DNA of 64,000 bases from Arthrobacter silvisoli (GCF_003369445.1 NZ_QRCU01000077.1:248001-312000); one strand, 5' to 3'; positions 51,475-61,095 are shown, counted from the stretch's first letter. A program made the numbers and translations. The notes: generated by a model not told the origin, from the sequence alone.

Positions 51475-51624
51475 AAGCGCCCGCCGGTCCCCGCCCTGGC
51501 GCTCCGGCCAGCCCTGAGAGTCGAAATGGGTACCGGTATGAAATGGAAATGAAGCAACTGTTGCAGTTCGATAAACATCCGGTTCTGAGAGGGCGCTTTC
51601 GTTCCAAAGCCCCCTATCGAAGAC

Positions 51625-51630
51625 TAGGCT
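51625..51630 (+). promoter_or_regulatory. Possible -10 box of the first peptide transport locus
   Basis: TAGGCT lies about 100 nt before the binding protein start. TTCCAA, 17 nt upstream, is a weak -35. The other bases of the 253-nt gap show nothing clear. Confidence 0.3.
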
Positions 51631-51727
51631 TCTGAGCATGTGAGACGGGACACAGCTGCTCTCTGGGTATCGTCCTGTCCGCCGGGGTCAACAACGCCGG
51701 CTTTCCACACTAAAAAGAGGAGGCGGA

Positions 51728-53506
51728 ATGCGTTTCGGACGTATTTCCCAAGCGGTGGGGGTCCTGGCAATCGCCACGCTCGCACTTAGCGCCTGCGCCG
51801 GAAACACCGGCAGCCCCAGCTCGTCGTCTGGCGGGGCCCAAGAAGGCGGAACCATCGGTGTTGCCGAAACCAACGGTTTCAGCAGCTTCAACTCTGGTAC
51901 GGCGGACGGTAACTCCGACGTCAACGGCCACATCGGGTACGCCACCCACTCGAACTTCCTGTACATCGACGACAAACTGAACATCGTCAAGAACGAGAAG
52001 TTCGGCAAGTACGAAAAGCTCTCCGACGATCCGCTGACGGTCAAGTACACCGTCAACGAAGGCGTCAAATGGTCCGACGGGACGCAGGTCAGTGCAGCCG
52101 ACCTGCTTCTTACGTGGGCCTCCGGTTCCGCGTACTACGATGACGCAAACCCCGAGAAGAAGACCGGCACCACCTATTTCCTGACGGCAGCCGACACCTC
52201 GGGCCTGCACCTGACGGACTTCCCGGAAATCGGTTCTGACAACCGAAGCATCACCCTGAAGTACTCCAAGCCTTTCGCCGACTGGGAACTCGCTCTGGGA
52301 TTTGCGGGTAACGGCGGCATCGACATCCCGGCCCACGTCGTCGCACAGAAGGCGGGTCTGAAGGATGCGCAGGCGCTGGTGGACCTCTTCAAGAGCGTCA
52401 AGCGCGGTGACCCGGCAGCACCCAAGCCGGTCAACGCCCAGCTGAAGAAGGTCGCGGACTTCTGGAGCACCGGATTCGATTCCAAGACCCTGCCTTCGGA
52501 CCCGAGCCTGTTCCTCTCCAACGGCCCCTACATCGTGAAGGACGTCGTCGCCGAGCAGTCCCTGACCCTCGTCCGGAACAAGGACTACAACTGGGGCCCC
52601 ACCCCGCACGCTGATGAAATCGTCGTCCGCACTATCGGCGGCGCCCCGGCCCAGGTCCAGGCGCTGAAGAACGGCGAAGTCGACATCATCAACCCGCAGG
52701 CATCGGCGGACACGGTTGAACAGATCAAGGCCCTCGACGGCGTTCAGCTGCTGCAGGGCAAGCAGCTGTCCTACGACCACCTCGACCTGAACTACTCCGG
52801 TCCGTTCGCCGACAAGGATGTGCGCACCGCGTTCATGCTGACCGTGCCGCGCAAGGACATCGTCGACAAGATCATCAAGAAGATCGACCCGGAGGCAACC
52901 CCGCTGGACTCGCAGATCTTCGTTCCGGCCCAGGCGGCCTACGCTGACTCGGTCAAGAACAATGGCTCCTCCGCGTACCAGGACGTCAACATCGACAAGG
53001 CCAAGCAGCTCCTTGCCGGTAAGACCCCGACGATCCGCATCATGTACAACAAGGACAACCCGAACCGTGTTGACGCCTTCTCGCTGATCCGCGAATCCGC
53101 CACCAAGGCCGGCTTCAAGATCGTCGACGGCGGCCTCGGCAAGGCTGACTGGAGTGCACACCTGGGCGACGGCTCCTACGATGCAACTATCTTCGGCTGG
53201 ATCAACTCGGGTGTCGGCGTCACCGGTACCCCGCAGATCTTCAAGACCGGCGGCGGTTCCAACTTCAACGGACTGTCGGATCCCGATGCGGACAAGCTGA
53301 TGGACGAATTGATCGTCACCACGGACAAGGCAAAGCAGGACGAACTCCAGACCAAGATCGATGCAGCGATCTGGTCCACCAGCTACGGTCTGCCGCTGTT
53401 CCAGTCTCCCGACGTGAAGGCCTACTCGGATCAGATCACGGGCGTGACCGCGATGCCGAACCAGACCGGCGTCTGGTGGAACGTTTGGGACTGGGCCCGT
53501 AAGTAA
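51728..53506 (+). CDS. Peptide-binding lipoprotein (SBP family 5), locus 1
   Basis: This 592-aa protein has a lipoprotein signal with lipobox LSAC (C23) and the family 5 solute-binding fold used for oligopeptides, dipeptides or nickel. VNEGVKWSDGTQVSAADLLLTW is the typical N-terminal motif. The ribosome-binding site and first codons (AGGAGGCGGAATGCGTTT) are identical to those of the second binding protein at 59293, so they are paralogues. A hairpin follows before the permease gene. Confidence 0.92.
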   Translation: MRFGRISQAVGVLAIATLALSACAGNTGSPSSSSGGAQEGGTIGVAETNGFSSFNSGTADGNSDVNGHIGYATHSNFLYIDDKLNIVKNEKFGKYEKLSDDPLTVKYTVNEGVKWSDGTQVSAADLLLTWASGSAYYDDANPEKKTGTTYFLTAADTSGLHLTDFPEIGSDNRSITLKYSKPFADWELALGFAGNGGIDIPAHVVAQKAGLKDAQALVDLFKSVKRGDPAAPKPVNAQLKKVADFWSTGFDSKTLPSDPSLFLSNGPYIVKDVVAEQSLTLVRNKDYNWGPTPHADEIVVRTIGGAPAQVQALKNGEVDIINPQASADTVEQIKALDGVQLLQGKQLSYDHLDLNYSGPFADKDVRTAFMLTVPRKDIVDKIIKKIDPEATPLDSQIFVPAQAAYADSVKNNGSSAYQDVNIDKAKQLLAGKTPTIRIMYNKDNPNRVDAFSLIRESATKAGFKIVDGGLGKADWSAHLGDGSYDATIFGWINSGVGVTGTPQIFKTGGGSNFNGLSDPDADKLMDELIVTTDKAKQDELQTKIDAAIWSTSYGLPLFQSPDVKAYSDQITGVTAMPNQTGVWWNVWDWARK

Positions 53507-53536
53507 GCCCGCTCCTTAGAAATTCACATGCAGCAG

Positions 53537-53570
53537 GCGCCGGGACCGCGAAACATGGTCCCGGCGCTTT
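53537..53570 (+). terminator. Hairpin between binding protein and permease genes, locus 1
   Basis: GCGCCGGGACC (53537-53547) pairs perfectly with GGTCCCGGCGC (53557-53567), followed by TTT. It probably acts as a partial terminator or as a 3' stabilising end, giving more binding protein than permease. Confidence 0.75.
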
Positions 53571-53684
53571 CTGCCAAGCAAAGCAGTACTGTGGCGTCAC
53601 CTCGAGCAAAACGAAGGGCAATCCACCGGTCACTGCGACAGGCCAGGGTCAACCCCAGGCCGGATATAGAGGTTCATACACAAA

Positions 53685-55226
53685 ATGCTGAGCTACGTCG
53701 TAAGGCGACTGGCAACCGCCGCTCTCATTCTTCTCGGGGCATCGTTCCTGGTGTATCTGCTGACAGCGTCGTCAGGCGATCCGCTGGCCGACCTCCGTGC
53801 CAGCAACGCGCCCAACAGGCAGCAACTCATGGATGCGCGCAGCCAGTTGCTTGACCTGGACACCCCCGCCCCCTTGCGGTACTTCAAATGGCTCGGAGGG
53901 GCTGCCCAATGTCTTGTCCCCTTCGCCGGCAACTGTGACCTCGGCAAGAGCGTCACCGGCCAACCCATTACCGAAGCACTGGGCATTGCCCTGATCCAGA
54001 CCCTCACGCTTGTCACCGGAGCCACGGTCCTTGCCATCCTCATCGGCATCACCCTGGGCATCGTGACCGCCCTTCGCCAGTACAGCGCCCTGGACTACGG
54101 CGTAACCTTCATGGCCTTCCTGTTCTTCTCCCTCCCCATCTTCTGGGTGGCCGTCCTGCTGAAGGAATTCGGAGCCATCGGCTTCAACAACTTCCTGCGC
54201 AATCCAGTCATACCCCTGCCCGTGTCCTTGGGCACGGGGATCGTGCTAGGTGTCGTCGTGGCTGTGGCTGTCGGCGGCGAAATAAAACGCAGGCTGATTT
54301 CCGGTGGCGTGGTGTTCGCCCTGGTGACTGCCGTGATGGTGTATCTCTCCGCCACCCTGTGGTTCAAGACCCCGGGGCTCGGCCCGGTGGTGATCGGCAT
54401 TGCCGGCGTGGGCATGGCCTTCGCGGTGACCACGCTGGTTTCCGGCCTGAAGAACCGCAAAGCACTCCAGTCGTCCTTGATCATGGCCGGCCTTGGAGTG
54501 ATTTCATGGTTCGTCATCCAGCCGCTCCTGGCCCAAGCCACCGGCCTGATGATCTTCCTGCTGGCGATCGGCACGGTACTGGTGGGCGTCGGTGTCGGTT
54601 ACCTGATGGGCGGCTACGACCGCGGCCAGTCCATGCGCGCCGCGGGCATCACCGCATTCCTGGTGGGCGGGCTGGTGGTCATGGACCGTTTCATGCAGGC
54701 CTGGCCCACCTACTTCAACAACAGCCGGGTCCGCGGGCGTCCCATTGCCACCATCGGTGCAGGTACCCCCAACCTGCAAGGTGACTACTGGATCCTGACC
54801 ATTGATACCTTCACCCATCTGATCCTCCCGACCGTGGCGCTGATCCTCGTTTCCCTGGCCAGCTACACGCGGTTCACGCGCTCGTCGATGCTGGAAATCA
54901 TGAACATGGACTACATCCGGACCGCCCGCGCCAAGGGCCTGTCCGAACGGGCCGTGATCATGGGGCATGCCTTCCGTAACGCCCTTATTCCGCTGGCCAC
55001 CATCGTGGCCTTCGATATCGGTGCCCTGATCGGCGGCGCCGTCATCACGGAGTCCGTGTTCTCGGTCCACGGCATGGGCTTCCTGTTCCTGGACGGCATC
55101 ACCCACATCGACCCCAACCCGGTGATGGGCGTCTTCCTGTGCGTGGCCATCACCGCAATGGTGTTCAACCTGGTTGCGGACCTCGCGTACTCCGCACTCG
55201 ACCCGCGCGTAAGGATCAAAGCATGA
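53685..55226 (+). CDS. Peptide ABC transporter permease (OppB/DppB-like) with large insertion
   Basis: This 513-aa permease is about 190 residues longer than usual for OppB/DppB. The N-terminal MLSYVVRRLATAALILLGASFLVYLL and the C-terminal DYIRTARAKGLSERAVIMGHAFRNALIPL are standard. Between residues 170 and 360 there is an insertion with four or five hydrophobic helices and GRPIATIGAGTPN. The EAA loop is intact. It forms a heterodimer with the next gene product. The 4-nt overlap at the end couples both. Confidence 0.88.
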   Translation: MLSYVVRRLATAALILLGASFLVYLLTASSGDPLADLRASNAPNRQQLMDARSQLLDLDTPAPLRYFKWLGGAAQCLVPFAGNCDLGKSVTGQPITEALGIALIQTLTLVTGATVLAILIGITLGIVTALRQYSALDYGVTFMAFLFFSLPIFWVAVLLKEFGAIGFNNFLRNPVIPLPVSLGTGIVLGVVVAVAVGGEIKRRLISGGVVFALVTAVMVYLSATLWFKTPGLGPVVIGIAGVGMAFAVTTLVSGLKNRKALQSSLIMAGLGVISWFVIQPLLAQATGLMIFLLAIGTVLVGVGVGYLMGGYDRGQSMRAAGITAFLVGGLVVMDRFMQAWPTYFNNSRVRGRPIATIGAGTPNLQGDYWILTIDTFTHLILPTVALILVSLASYTRFTRSSMLEIMNMDYIRTARAKGLSERAVIMGHAFRNALIPLATIVAFDIGALIGGAVITESVFSVHGMGFLFLDGITHIDPNPVMGVFLCVAITAMVFNLVADLAYSALDPRVRIKA

Positions 55227-56356
55227 GCCAGCCAACCCAAGAGGAAGTCATCCTCGCACAGCAGGCCCAGCATGAGGCCGCTCCGGGACCCGGCGCCGAA
55301 AACCAAGGCCTGAGCCAGGGCCAGATCGTCCGCAAGCGTTTCTTCGGCCACAGCGGCGCCCTTGTTGGCCTGGCCGTCTTCGCCCTGATCTTCATCATGG
55401 CCTTCACCTCGGTGGGCTTCGCCGGCATACCCGGCTGGTGGAAGTACAACCACGTCGACGTTTCGCCGCTGATCAACGACGGCGTCCCTTCCGCGTCCCT
55501 GTGGCCGCTGGCCTGGGGCGAGCATCCGTTCGGACAGGACCGCATCGGACGCGACCTTTTCGCCATGACGATGCGCGGCGCGCAGCAGTCGATCATCATC
55601 ATGGTGATCATCGGCGGCATCGCCGGCCTGATCGGCGCGGTCGTGGGCGGCCTTGCCGGCTATTTCCGCGGCTGGACCGAAGCCATCCTCATGCGCCTCA
55701 CCGATGTCATCATCATCGTTCCGGTGCTCCTGCTGGCCGCCGTCGTGGCCCAGATGGCCAACCGGCGTGACGCGGACAGTTGGTTCGCCGGCTTTGCGGC
55801 AAGCAACGGCGTCGTGGTCCTGGGCATCTTCCTCGGCCTCGTCAGCTGGGTGGGCCTGGCCCGCCTGGTCCGCGGCGAGTTCCTGACCCTGCGCGAACGC
55901 GAGTTCGTCGACGCCGCCCGGATCTCCGGTGCGAGCAACGCCAGGATCATCTTCAAGCACATCCTGCCCAACGCCGTCGGCGTGCTGATCGTGAACGTCA
56001 CCCTAACGATGTCCGCGGCCATCCTGCTTGAAACCGCGCTCAGCTACCTGGGCGTCGGGGTGAAGTCGCCGGACACGTCACTGGGCCTGCTCATCTCGCA
56101 GAACCAGGAAGCGTTTGCGACCCGGCCGTGGCTGTTCTGGTACCCCGGCCTGTTCATCGTTGCGATCTGCCTGAGCATCAACTTCATCGGCGACGGCCTG
56201 CGTGACGCCTTCGATCCGCGGCAGAAGAAGTTCCGGGCGAAGAAGGCCGTGGAAACCGTCCGGCATTCAAGCGAGACCGCACCGGCGGTGCCCGCCGCAT
56301 CCGGGCCCGCACCGGCCGGAGACACAACACCCAACTCCGACCCCGGAGAAGGCTGA
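55223..56356 (+). CDS. Peptide ABC transporter permease (OppC/DppC-like)
   Basis: This 377-aa permease overlaps the stop of the previous gene. It has an N-terminal TM helix around residues 45-65, an extracytoplasmic loop with HPFGQDRIGRDLFAMTMRGA, and the EAA loop REFVDAARISGASNARIIFKHILPN. The C-terminal Pro/Ala/Thr-rich tail of about 35 residues is an extension. Next on the same strand would be the ATPase gene, but an antisense gene lies between. Confidence 0.9.
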   Translation: MSQPTQEEVILAQQAQHEAAPGPGAENQGLSQGQIVRKRFFGHSGALVGLAVFALIFIMAFTSVGFAGIPGWWKYNHVDVSPLINDGVPSASLWPLAWGEHPFGQDRIGRDLFAMTMRGAQQSIIIMVIIGGIAGLIGAVVGGLAGYFRGWTEAILMRLTDVIIIVPVLLLAAVVAQMANRRDADSWFAGFAASNGVVVLGIFLGLVSWVGLARLVRGEFLTLREREFVDAARISGASNARIIFKHILPNAVGVLIVNVTLTMSAAILLETALSYLGVGVKSPDTSLGLLISQNQEAFATRPWLFWYPGLFIVAICLSINFIGDGLRDAFDPRQKKFRAKKAVETVRHSSETAPAVPAASGPAPAGDTTPNSDPGEG

Positions 56357-56365
56357 GCATCGGCC

Positions 56366-56425
56366 TGTGAAGCCAACGACTGTGAAGCCTATGACTGTGA
56401 AACCAGTGTCTGCGAAGCTACAGAA
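56366..56425. repeat. 15-bp imperfect tandem repeat, four copies
   Basis: TGTGAAGCCAACGAC, TGTGAAGCCTATGAC, TGTGAAACCAGTGTC and TGCGAAGCTACAGAA follow each other between the converging OppC-like and PH-like genes. Similarity fades from the first to the last copy. Confidence 0.7.
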
Positions 56426-57047
56426 CGAAAACCGCCCAAGCGCAGGCGGCCGCCAGCACCAGCGTGACCGCGATGTGTTGCCAGGCGAAAGCCACCGTGA
56501 CGGGGGTGGTGTCCGCGCGTCCGGTCTCGATCCGTCCCGCCTCAACCAGCTGCTCCCAGCGGGAACGCACCATGAGCGCCGCCGCGCCGGAATCGGTGTT
56601 CCGGAGGTCGCCGGGTCGGACCGACTGTCCCGGGCCGTAGCTCCCTCCCGGGAGGCCCTTGAGGTGCTCGGGGCGGGCATTCCGGCCGCCCCAGATTCCC
56701 GGAGCCGGCGCGGCCCAGGCCGCGTACTTGCCGTGCGGGGTTATCAGGGTCAAGGCGTACCGGGTGTCTACGGTCGCGAGCGCTTCCCAGGGAACGATGA
56801 TGGTGCGGTACGGATTCTCCAACGTCACCCCGGTATCGCGTACGACGACGGCGGGTCGCCAGAAGAGCAGCCAGCCCATGTAGGCGATGAACAGCAAGGG
56901 GGCCGTGCCCGGCAGGCCGGCCGGACCTGCGGTTGCGAGGGTGGCGGCCATACCGACGGCCGCCGTTCCCCAGCAGATTCCGGCGAATACCCGGCTGCTG
57001 CGCGCTGTGAAGATTTCGGCATTTCCGGCATGGGACTCTCGGCTCAT
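56418..57047 (-). CDS. PH-domain-like membrane protein, antisense within peptide transport locus
   Basis: This 209-aa protein has two TM helices near residues 20-58, a PH-like beta region (65-110) with VVRDTGVTLENPYRTIIVPWEALATVDTRYALTLIT, a linker, and a C-terminal TM helix (190-208). It resembles actinobacterial PH domain-containing membrane proteins of unknown function. It lies on the opposite strand between the OppC-like and ATPase genes. GGGGG precedes the ATG. Confidence 0.72.
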   Translation of the reverse strand: MSRESHAGNAEIFTARSSRVFAGICWGTAAVGMAATLATAGPAGLPGTAPLLFIAYMGWLLFWRPAVVVRDTGVTLENPYRTIIVPWEALATVDTRYALTLITPHGKYAAWAAPAPGIWGGRNARPEHLKGLPGGSYGPGQSVRPGDLRNTDSGAAALMVRSRWEQLVEAGRIETGRADTTPVTVAFAWQHIAVTLVLAAACAWAVFVL

Positions 57048-57129
57048 GCCCCCAATGATTCAGGATTCCGGGCCGCTGCACTAATCACCGTGCGGCGTCC
57101 TGCCCGGCTGGAAGGGAAGACCCAGAACA

Positions 57130-58965
57130 ATGACTGACAACTCCGGGGCAATCCCCTTGGAAACAGATACCGACAAGACCGCGCCCGGGGCGAAAGTCCT
57201 TGAGGTCCGGGACCTGAGCGTCGACTTCGGCGTGGAGAAGAAGTGGGTTCCCGCGGCCATCGGCCTGAACTACGAGGTCCGGGCAGGCGAAGTGCTGGCG
57301 ATCGTCGGCGAGTCCGGTTCGGGCAAGAGTGCAAGCTCCATGGCACTGCTGGGGCTGCTGCCGAGCAACAGCCGCGTGCGGGGCAGCGTGAAGCTTTCCG
57401 GCCGGGAACTGCTCGGTCCCGATGCCGGAAGGATCCGCGAGGTGCGCGGCAAGGAGGTCGCGGTGATCTTCCAGGAGCCCATGACGGCGCTGAACCCGGT
57501 GTACACCGTGGGCGCCCAGATCGTGGAGACCCTCCGGCTCCACAACGAGATTTCGCCGGACGAAGCCAAGGAACGGGCCCTGCACATGCTGGACCTCGTG
57601 GAGCTTCCGGATCCGGAGAAGGCCTTCAAGTCCTATCCGCACCAGCTGTCCGGCGGCCAGCGTCAGCGTGCCATGATCGCGCAGTCCTTGTCCTGCGATC
57701 CCAAGCTGCTGATCGCGGACGAACCCACCACCGCGCTGGACGTCACTGTCCAGGCCGAAATCCTGGACCTCATGCGGCACCTCCGCAACAAGCTGGATAG
57801 TGCCATCATCCTGATCACGCACGACATGGGTGTGGTGGCCGACCTTGCGGACCGGATCGCCGTCATGCGCAGGGGTGTGATCGTTGAAACCGGCACCGCC
57901 CAGCAGATCTTCAGCAACCCGCAGCACGAGTACACCCAGGCCCTGCTGGCGGCCGTTCCGCACCTTGGCCAAGGTGCGGAGAGTGCAGACGTGGACGTCA
58001 CGGCCGCGCTGGCCGCCGCCACCCACGCGGAGCTTGAATCGGTGGATCCTGAGGAACTGGCGCGCCGCGAGCGGGAGAACGAGGAGGCACTCAAGGCAGC
58101 CGCCATGGAAAAGACGAAGCGGAAGGGCGAACCGGTCCTTGAACTGACCGACGTGGCCATCGAGTACCCCAAGCAGGGGCGCGTCCCGGCATTTCGCGCC
58201 GTCGAGGGCGCCAACCTGGTGATCTATCCGGGCGAGGTGCTGGGCCTGGTGGGGGAGTCCGGCTCGGGCAAGACCACCATCGGCCGGGCCGCCGTCGGGC
58301 TCCTGCCGGTCGCGGAAGGCACCATGCGGGTGGTCGGGCAGGACATCTCGGCTGCGAAGCGCACCGGCAAGCAACTGCACCGGATCCGCCGGGACATCGG
58401 CATGGTGTTCCAGGACCCGTCGTCGTCCCTGAACCCCAGGCTTCCGATCGGCGAGAGCATCGGCGAGCCGATGTTCCTGGCCGGGGTGGCCAAGGGCGCG
58501 GCACTGCAGGCACGGATCGAGAAGCTTCTCGACCAGGTGGAACTCCCGCGCAACTACCGCAACCGTTACCCGCACGAGCTCTCCGGTGGCCAGAAGCAGC
58601 GCGTCGGCATCGCCCGGGCCCTGTCCCTGCAACCCAAGCTCATGGTCGCTGACGAGCCGACGTCGGCCCTGGACGTTTCGGTCCAGGCGAAGGTGCTTGA
58701 GCTTTTCCAGGGGCTGCAGCGCGAACTTGGCTTCGCCTGCCTCTTCGTCACCCACGACCTCGCCGTGGTCGACGTGCTCGCCGACCGGATCTGCGTGATG
58801 CAGCGGGGCCGGATCGTGGAGCAAGGCACCCGCGACCAGATTCTCCGGAATCCCCAGGAGGCCTACACCCAGCGGCTGCTGGCCGCCGTGCCGCTCCCCG
58901 ATCCGGAACGGCAGCGGGAACGCCGCGAACTGCGCGCCCAGCTTCTCGCGGCGGGCATCGAATAG
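57130..58965 (+). CDS. Fused double ATP-binding protein of peptide ABC transporter (DppD-DppF type)
   Basis: This 611-aa protein contains two complete ABC ATPase domains. The first (about 12-290) has VGESGSGKSASSMALLG, LSGGQRQRAMIAQ and LLIADEPTTALDVT. The second (about 330-600) has VGESGSGKTTIGRA, LSGGQKQRVGIAR and LMVADEPTSALDVS. They correspond to DppD and DppF in one chain. It lies 82 nt downstream of an antisense gene, yet should serve the upstream permeases. Confidence 0.93.
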   Translation: MTDNSGAIPLETDTDKTAPGAKVLEVRDLSVDFGVEKKWVPAAIGLNYEVRAGEVLAIVGESGSGKSASSMALLGLLPSNSRVRGSVKLSGRELLGPDAGRIREVRGKEVAVIFQEPMTALNPVYTVGAQIVETLRLHNEISPDEAKERALHMLDLVELPDPEKAFKSYPHQLSGGQRQRAMIAQSLSCDPKLLIADEPTTALDVTVQAEILDLMRHLRNKLDSAIILITHDMGVVADLADRIAVMRRGVIVETGTAQQIFSNPQHEYTQALLAAVPHLGQGAESADVDVTAALAAATHAELESVDPEELARRERENEEALKAAAMEKTKRKGEPVLELTDVAIEYPKQGRVPAFRAVEGANLVIYPGEVLGLVGESGSGKTTIGRAAVGLLPVAEGTMRVVGQDISAAKRTGKQLHRIRRDIGMVFQDPSSSLNPRLPIGESIGEPMFLAGVAKGAALQARIEKLLDQVELPRNYRNRYPHELSGGQKQRVGIARALSLQPKLMVADEPTSALDVSVQAKVLELFQGLQRELGFACLFVTHDLAVVDVLADRICVMQRGRIVEQGTRDQILRNPQEAYTQRLLAAVPLPDPERQRERRELRAQLLAAGIE

Positions 58966-58987
58966 GGCGCTGAACAGCGAAAACGTC

Positions 58988-59013
58988 CCGGCAGGGCTAC
59001 CGCCCTGCCGGGC
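58988..59013 (+). terminator. Hairpin after the fused ATPase gene
   Basis: CCCGGCAGGGC (58988-58998) pairs perfectly with GCCCTGCCGGG (59003-59013) around a 4-nt loop. The tail CACTTTCG has only a short T run, so it is a moderate terminator. Confidence 0.65.
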
Positions 59014-59292
59014 ACTTTCGCGTGCCTGGAGAAGGTCCCCAGGCACGCAATCCGCGCGATGTTACCACCGGGTAGGCTCCGGCCGGTAATCCGTCGGGAG
59101 CGACGAGGGCTGTCAATTCCACCCCCAGGGGCATGATCATCGATGGTTCGCAAGTCAATTCCATATTTTGGACAAAGTGTGGTTAGCATTACACCTGCAT
59201 GTTGGCCAGGTCACAGGAAACGCCTGTGCCCGGCCCCAGGGGCAATCACGAAATGCCCCAACTCACTGACTCCACTACCCATAGGAGGCGGA
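59014..59292 (+). promoter_or_regulatory. Regulatory region of the second peptide transport locus
   Basis: This part of a 327-nt gap has no ORF of interest. TAGGCT at 59072-59077 and an AT-rich patch at 59157-59197 with TTGGACA and TAGCAT are promoter-like, but neither has correct spacing. The gene start has a very strong AGGAGG. Confidence 0.35.
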
Positions 59293-60975
59293 ATGCGTTT
59301 TACGCGCACTTCCAAAGCTCTCGGCCTTGCGGCCATCGTCGCGCTTGCGGCTACCGGATGCGGCGGCAGCGGTGGCAGCGGTGGCAGCGGCCAGGCCGCC
59401 GGCGACCCCGGCAAGATCATCACCGCATACAGCAATGAACCCCAGAACCCGCTGCTCCCGGCAAACACCAACGAAGTGTACGGCGGCCGAGTGGTCGAGC
59501 TCCTGTTCGAAGGCCTCCGGGCCTACGACCCGAGCGGCAAGCCCGTCAACGCCCTGGCCGAGTCCATCGAGTCCCCGGACTCCCGGAACTGGACCATCAA
59601 GCTCAAACAGGGTGCCAAATTCACCAACGGCGAGGCGATCACCGCCAAGACCTTCGTTGACTCCTGGAACTTCGCCGCACTCAGCACCAACCTCCAGAAC
59701 AACGGCTTCTTCTTCGAATCGATCGACGGGTACGCCGACGTCAGCGCGGTCAAGGAGTCCAAGGGCGCGGACGGCAAGACCACCAGCACCCCGGCCCCGA
59801 AGGCCCAGACCATGTCAGGCCTCGTGGCCAAGGACGACTCCACCATCACGGTCAAGCTCACCCAGCCCGAAGCCGACTGGTCCCTGCGACTTGGCTACTC
59901 GGCCTTCTACCCGCTTCCCTCCGAGGCCATGAAGGACCCCAAGAAGTTCGGCGAGAACCCGGTAGGCAACGGTCCGTACAAGTTCGCCAAGGACGGCGCA
60001 TGGGTCCACGACCAGTCCATCTCGCTGGTCAAAAACCCGGACTACAGCGGTCCCCGCACCGCCAAGAACGGCGGCGTGACGTTCAAGTTCTACACCGATC
60101 CCGGCCCCGCTTACACTGACCTGCAGGGTGACAACCTCGACGTGACCGACGTCGTTCCGTCCAACGCGCTGAAGACCTACACCACGGACTTCCCGGACCG
60201 GAACTCCACCAAGCCGAACGCCAACAACGCCACCTTGAACATCCCGGGCTACAACCCGAACTTCCAGGGTGAGGCAGGAAAGCTCCGCCGCCAGGCCCTC
60301 TCCTACGCGATCAACCGCGAGGAAATCACCAAGGTCATCTACAACGGCACCCGTACCCCGGCCAAGGACTTCACCGCCCCGCTTCTGGAGGGCTACTCGG
60401 ACTCCGTCCCGGGCAACGACGTCCTGACGTTCGATCCAGCCAAGGCCAAGGACCTGTGGGCCCAGGCCGAGAAGGTCAAGCCCTACGACGGCACCAAGCC
60501 GCTGCAGATTGCCTCCAACACTGATGGCGGCAACAAGGAATGGATCGAAGCCGTCGCCAACGGTTTCAAGAACAACCTCGGCATCAATGCCGAAATCCAG
60601 CCCTTCGCGAAGTTCGCCGAGGTGCTCAACCTGCGCAAGTCCCAGAAGCTGCCCGGCCTGACCCGCGCCGGCTGGCAGGGTGACTACCCCTCGCTCTACA
60701 ACTTCCTCGGCCCCGTCTGGGCAACCGGTGCATCCTCCAACTACGAGAAGTACTCGAACCCCGAGTTCGACAAGCTCCTCAAGGAGGGCCTTGCAGCCAA
60801 GACCCCGGACGATGCCAGCGCAAAGTTCAACAAGGCCCAGGAAATCCTCTTCAAGGACCTGCCCGGCCTGCCGCTCTGGTACCGGGCCACCCCGATCGTG
60901 TGGAGCAACAACGTCGTGAAGGCCGAGACCGGCTGGAACGGCGGCGTCCTCTACTACAACATCGAGGCCAAGTAA
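59293..60975 (+). CDS. Peptide-binding lipoprotein (SBP family 5), locus 2
   Basis: This 560-aa protein has a lipoprotein signal with cysteine C23 in AATGCGG and then a flexible Gly/Ser linker of GGS repeats. The mature region matches family 5 solute-binding proteins (TIKLKQGAKFTNGEAITAK and GKLRRQALSYAINREEI). The ATG at 59293 is preceded by AGGAGGCGGA; the longer frame from 59143 lacks one. It heads a complete SBP-permease-permease-ATPase set. Confidence 0.93.
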   Translation: MRFTRTSKALGLAAIVALAATGCGGSGGSGGSGQAAGDPGKIITAYSNEPQNPLLPANTNEVYGGRVVELLFEGLRAYDPSGKPVNALAESIESPDSRNWTIKLKQGAKFTNGEAITAKTFVDSWNFAALSTNLQNNGFFFESIDGYADVSAVKESKGADGKTTSTPAPKAQTMSGLVAKDDSTITVKLTQPEADWSLRLGYSAFYPLPSEAMKDPKKFGENPVGNGPYKFAKDGAWVHDQSISLVKNPDYSGPRTAKNGGVTFKFYTDPGPAYTDLQGDNLDVTDVVPSNALKTYTTDFPDRNSTKPNANNATLNIPGYNPNFQGEAGKLRRQALSYAINREEITKVIYNGTRTPAKDFTAPLLEGYSDSVPGNDVLTFDPAKAKDLWAQAEKVKPYDGTKPLQIASNTDGGNKEWIEAVANGFKNNLGINAEIQPFAKFAEVLNLRKSQKLPGLTRAGWQGDYPSLYNFLGPVWATGASSNYEKYSNPEFDKLLKEGLAAKTPDDASAKFNKAQEILFKDLPGLPLWYRATPIVWSNNVVKAETGWNGGVLYYNIEAK

Positions 60976-61003
60976 CCCCAGGCATCTGAACTTGCCCCCA
61001 GGC

Positions 61004-61034
61004 ACGGGGGTCCGGCCACAAGCCGGGCCCCCGT
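61004..61034 (+). terminator. Hairpin between binding protein and permease genes, locus 2
   Basis: ACGGGGGTCCGGC (61004-61016) pairs with GCCGGGCCCCCGT (61022-61034) with one G-U pair. The following TTGCC is short of T. As in locus 1 it sits right after the binding protein gene. Confidence 0.7.
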
Positions 61035-61095
61035 TTGCCTGCTGCGCAGGAAGGCATTCCATGACACTCCACCGCATCGGAAGGAGGAGCAAGCC

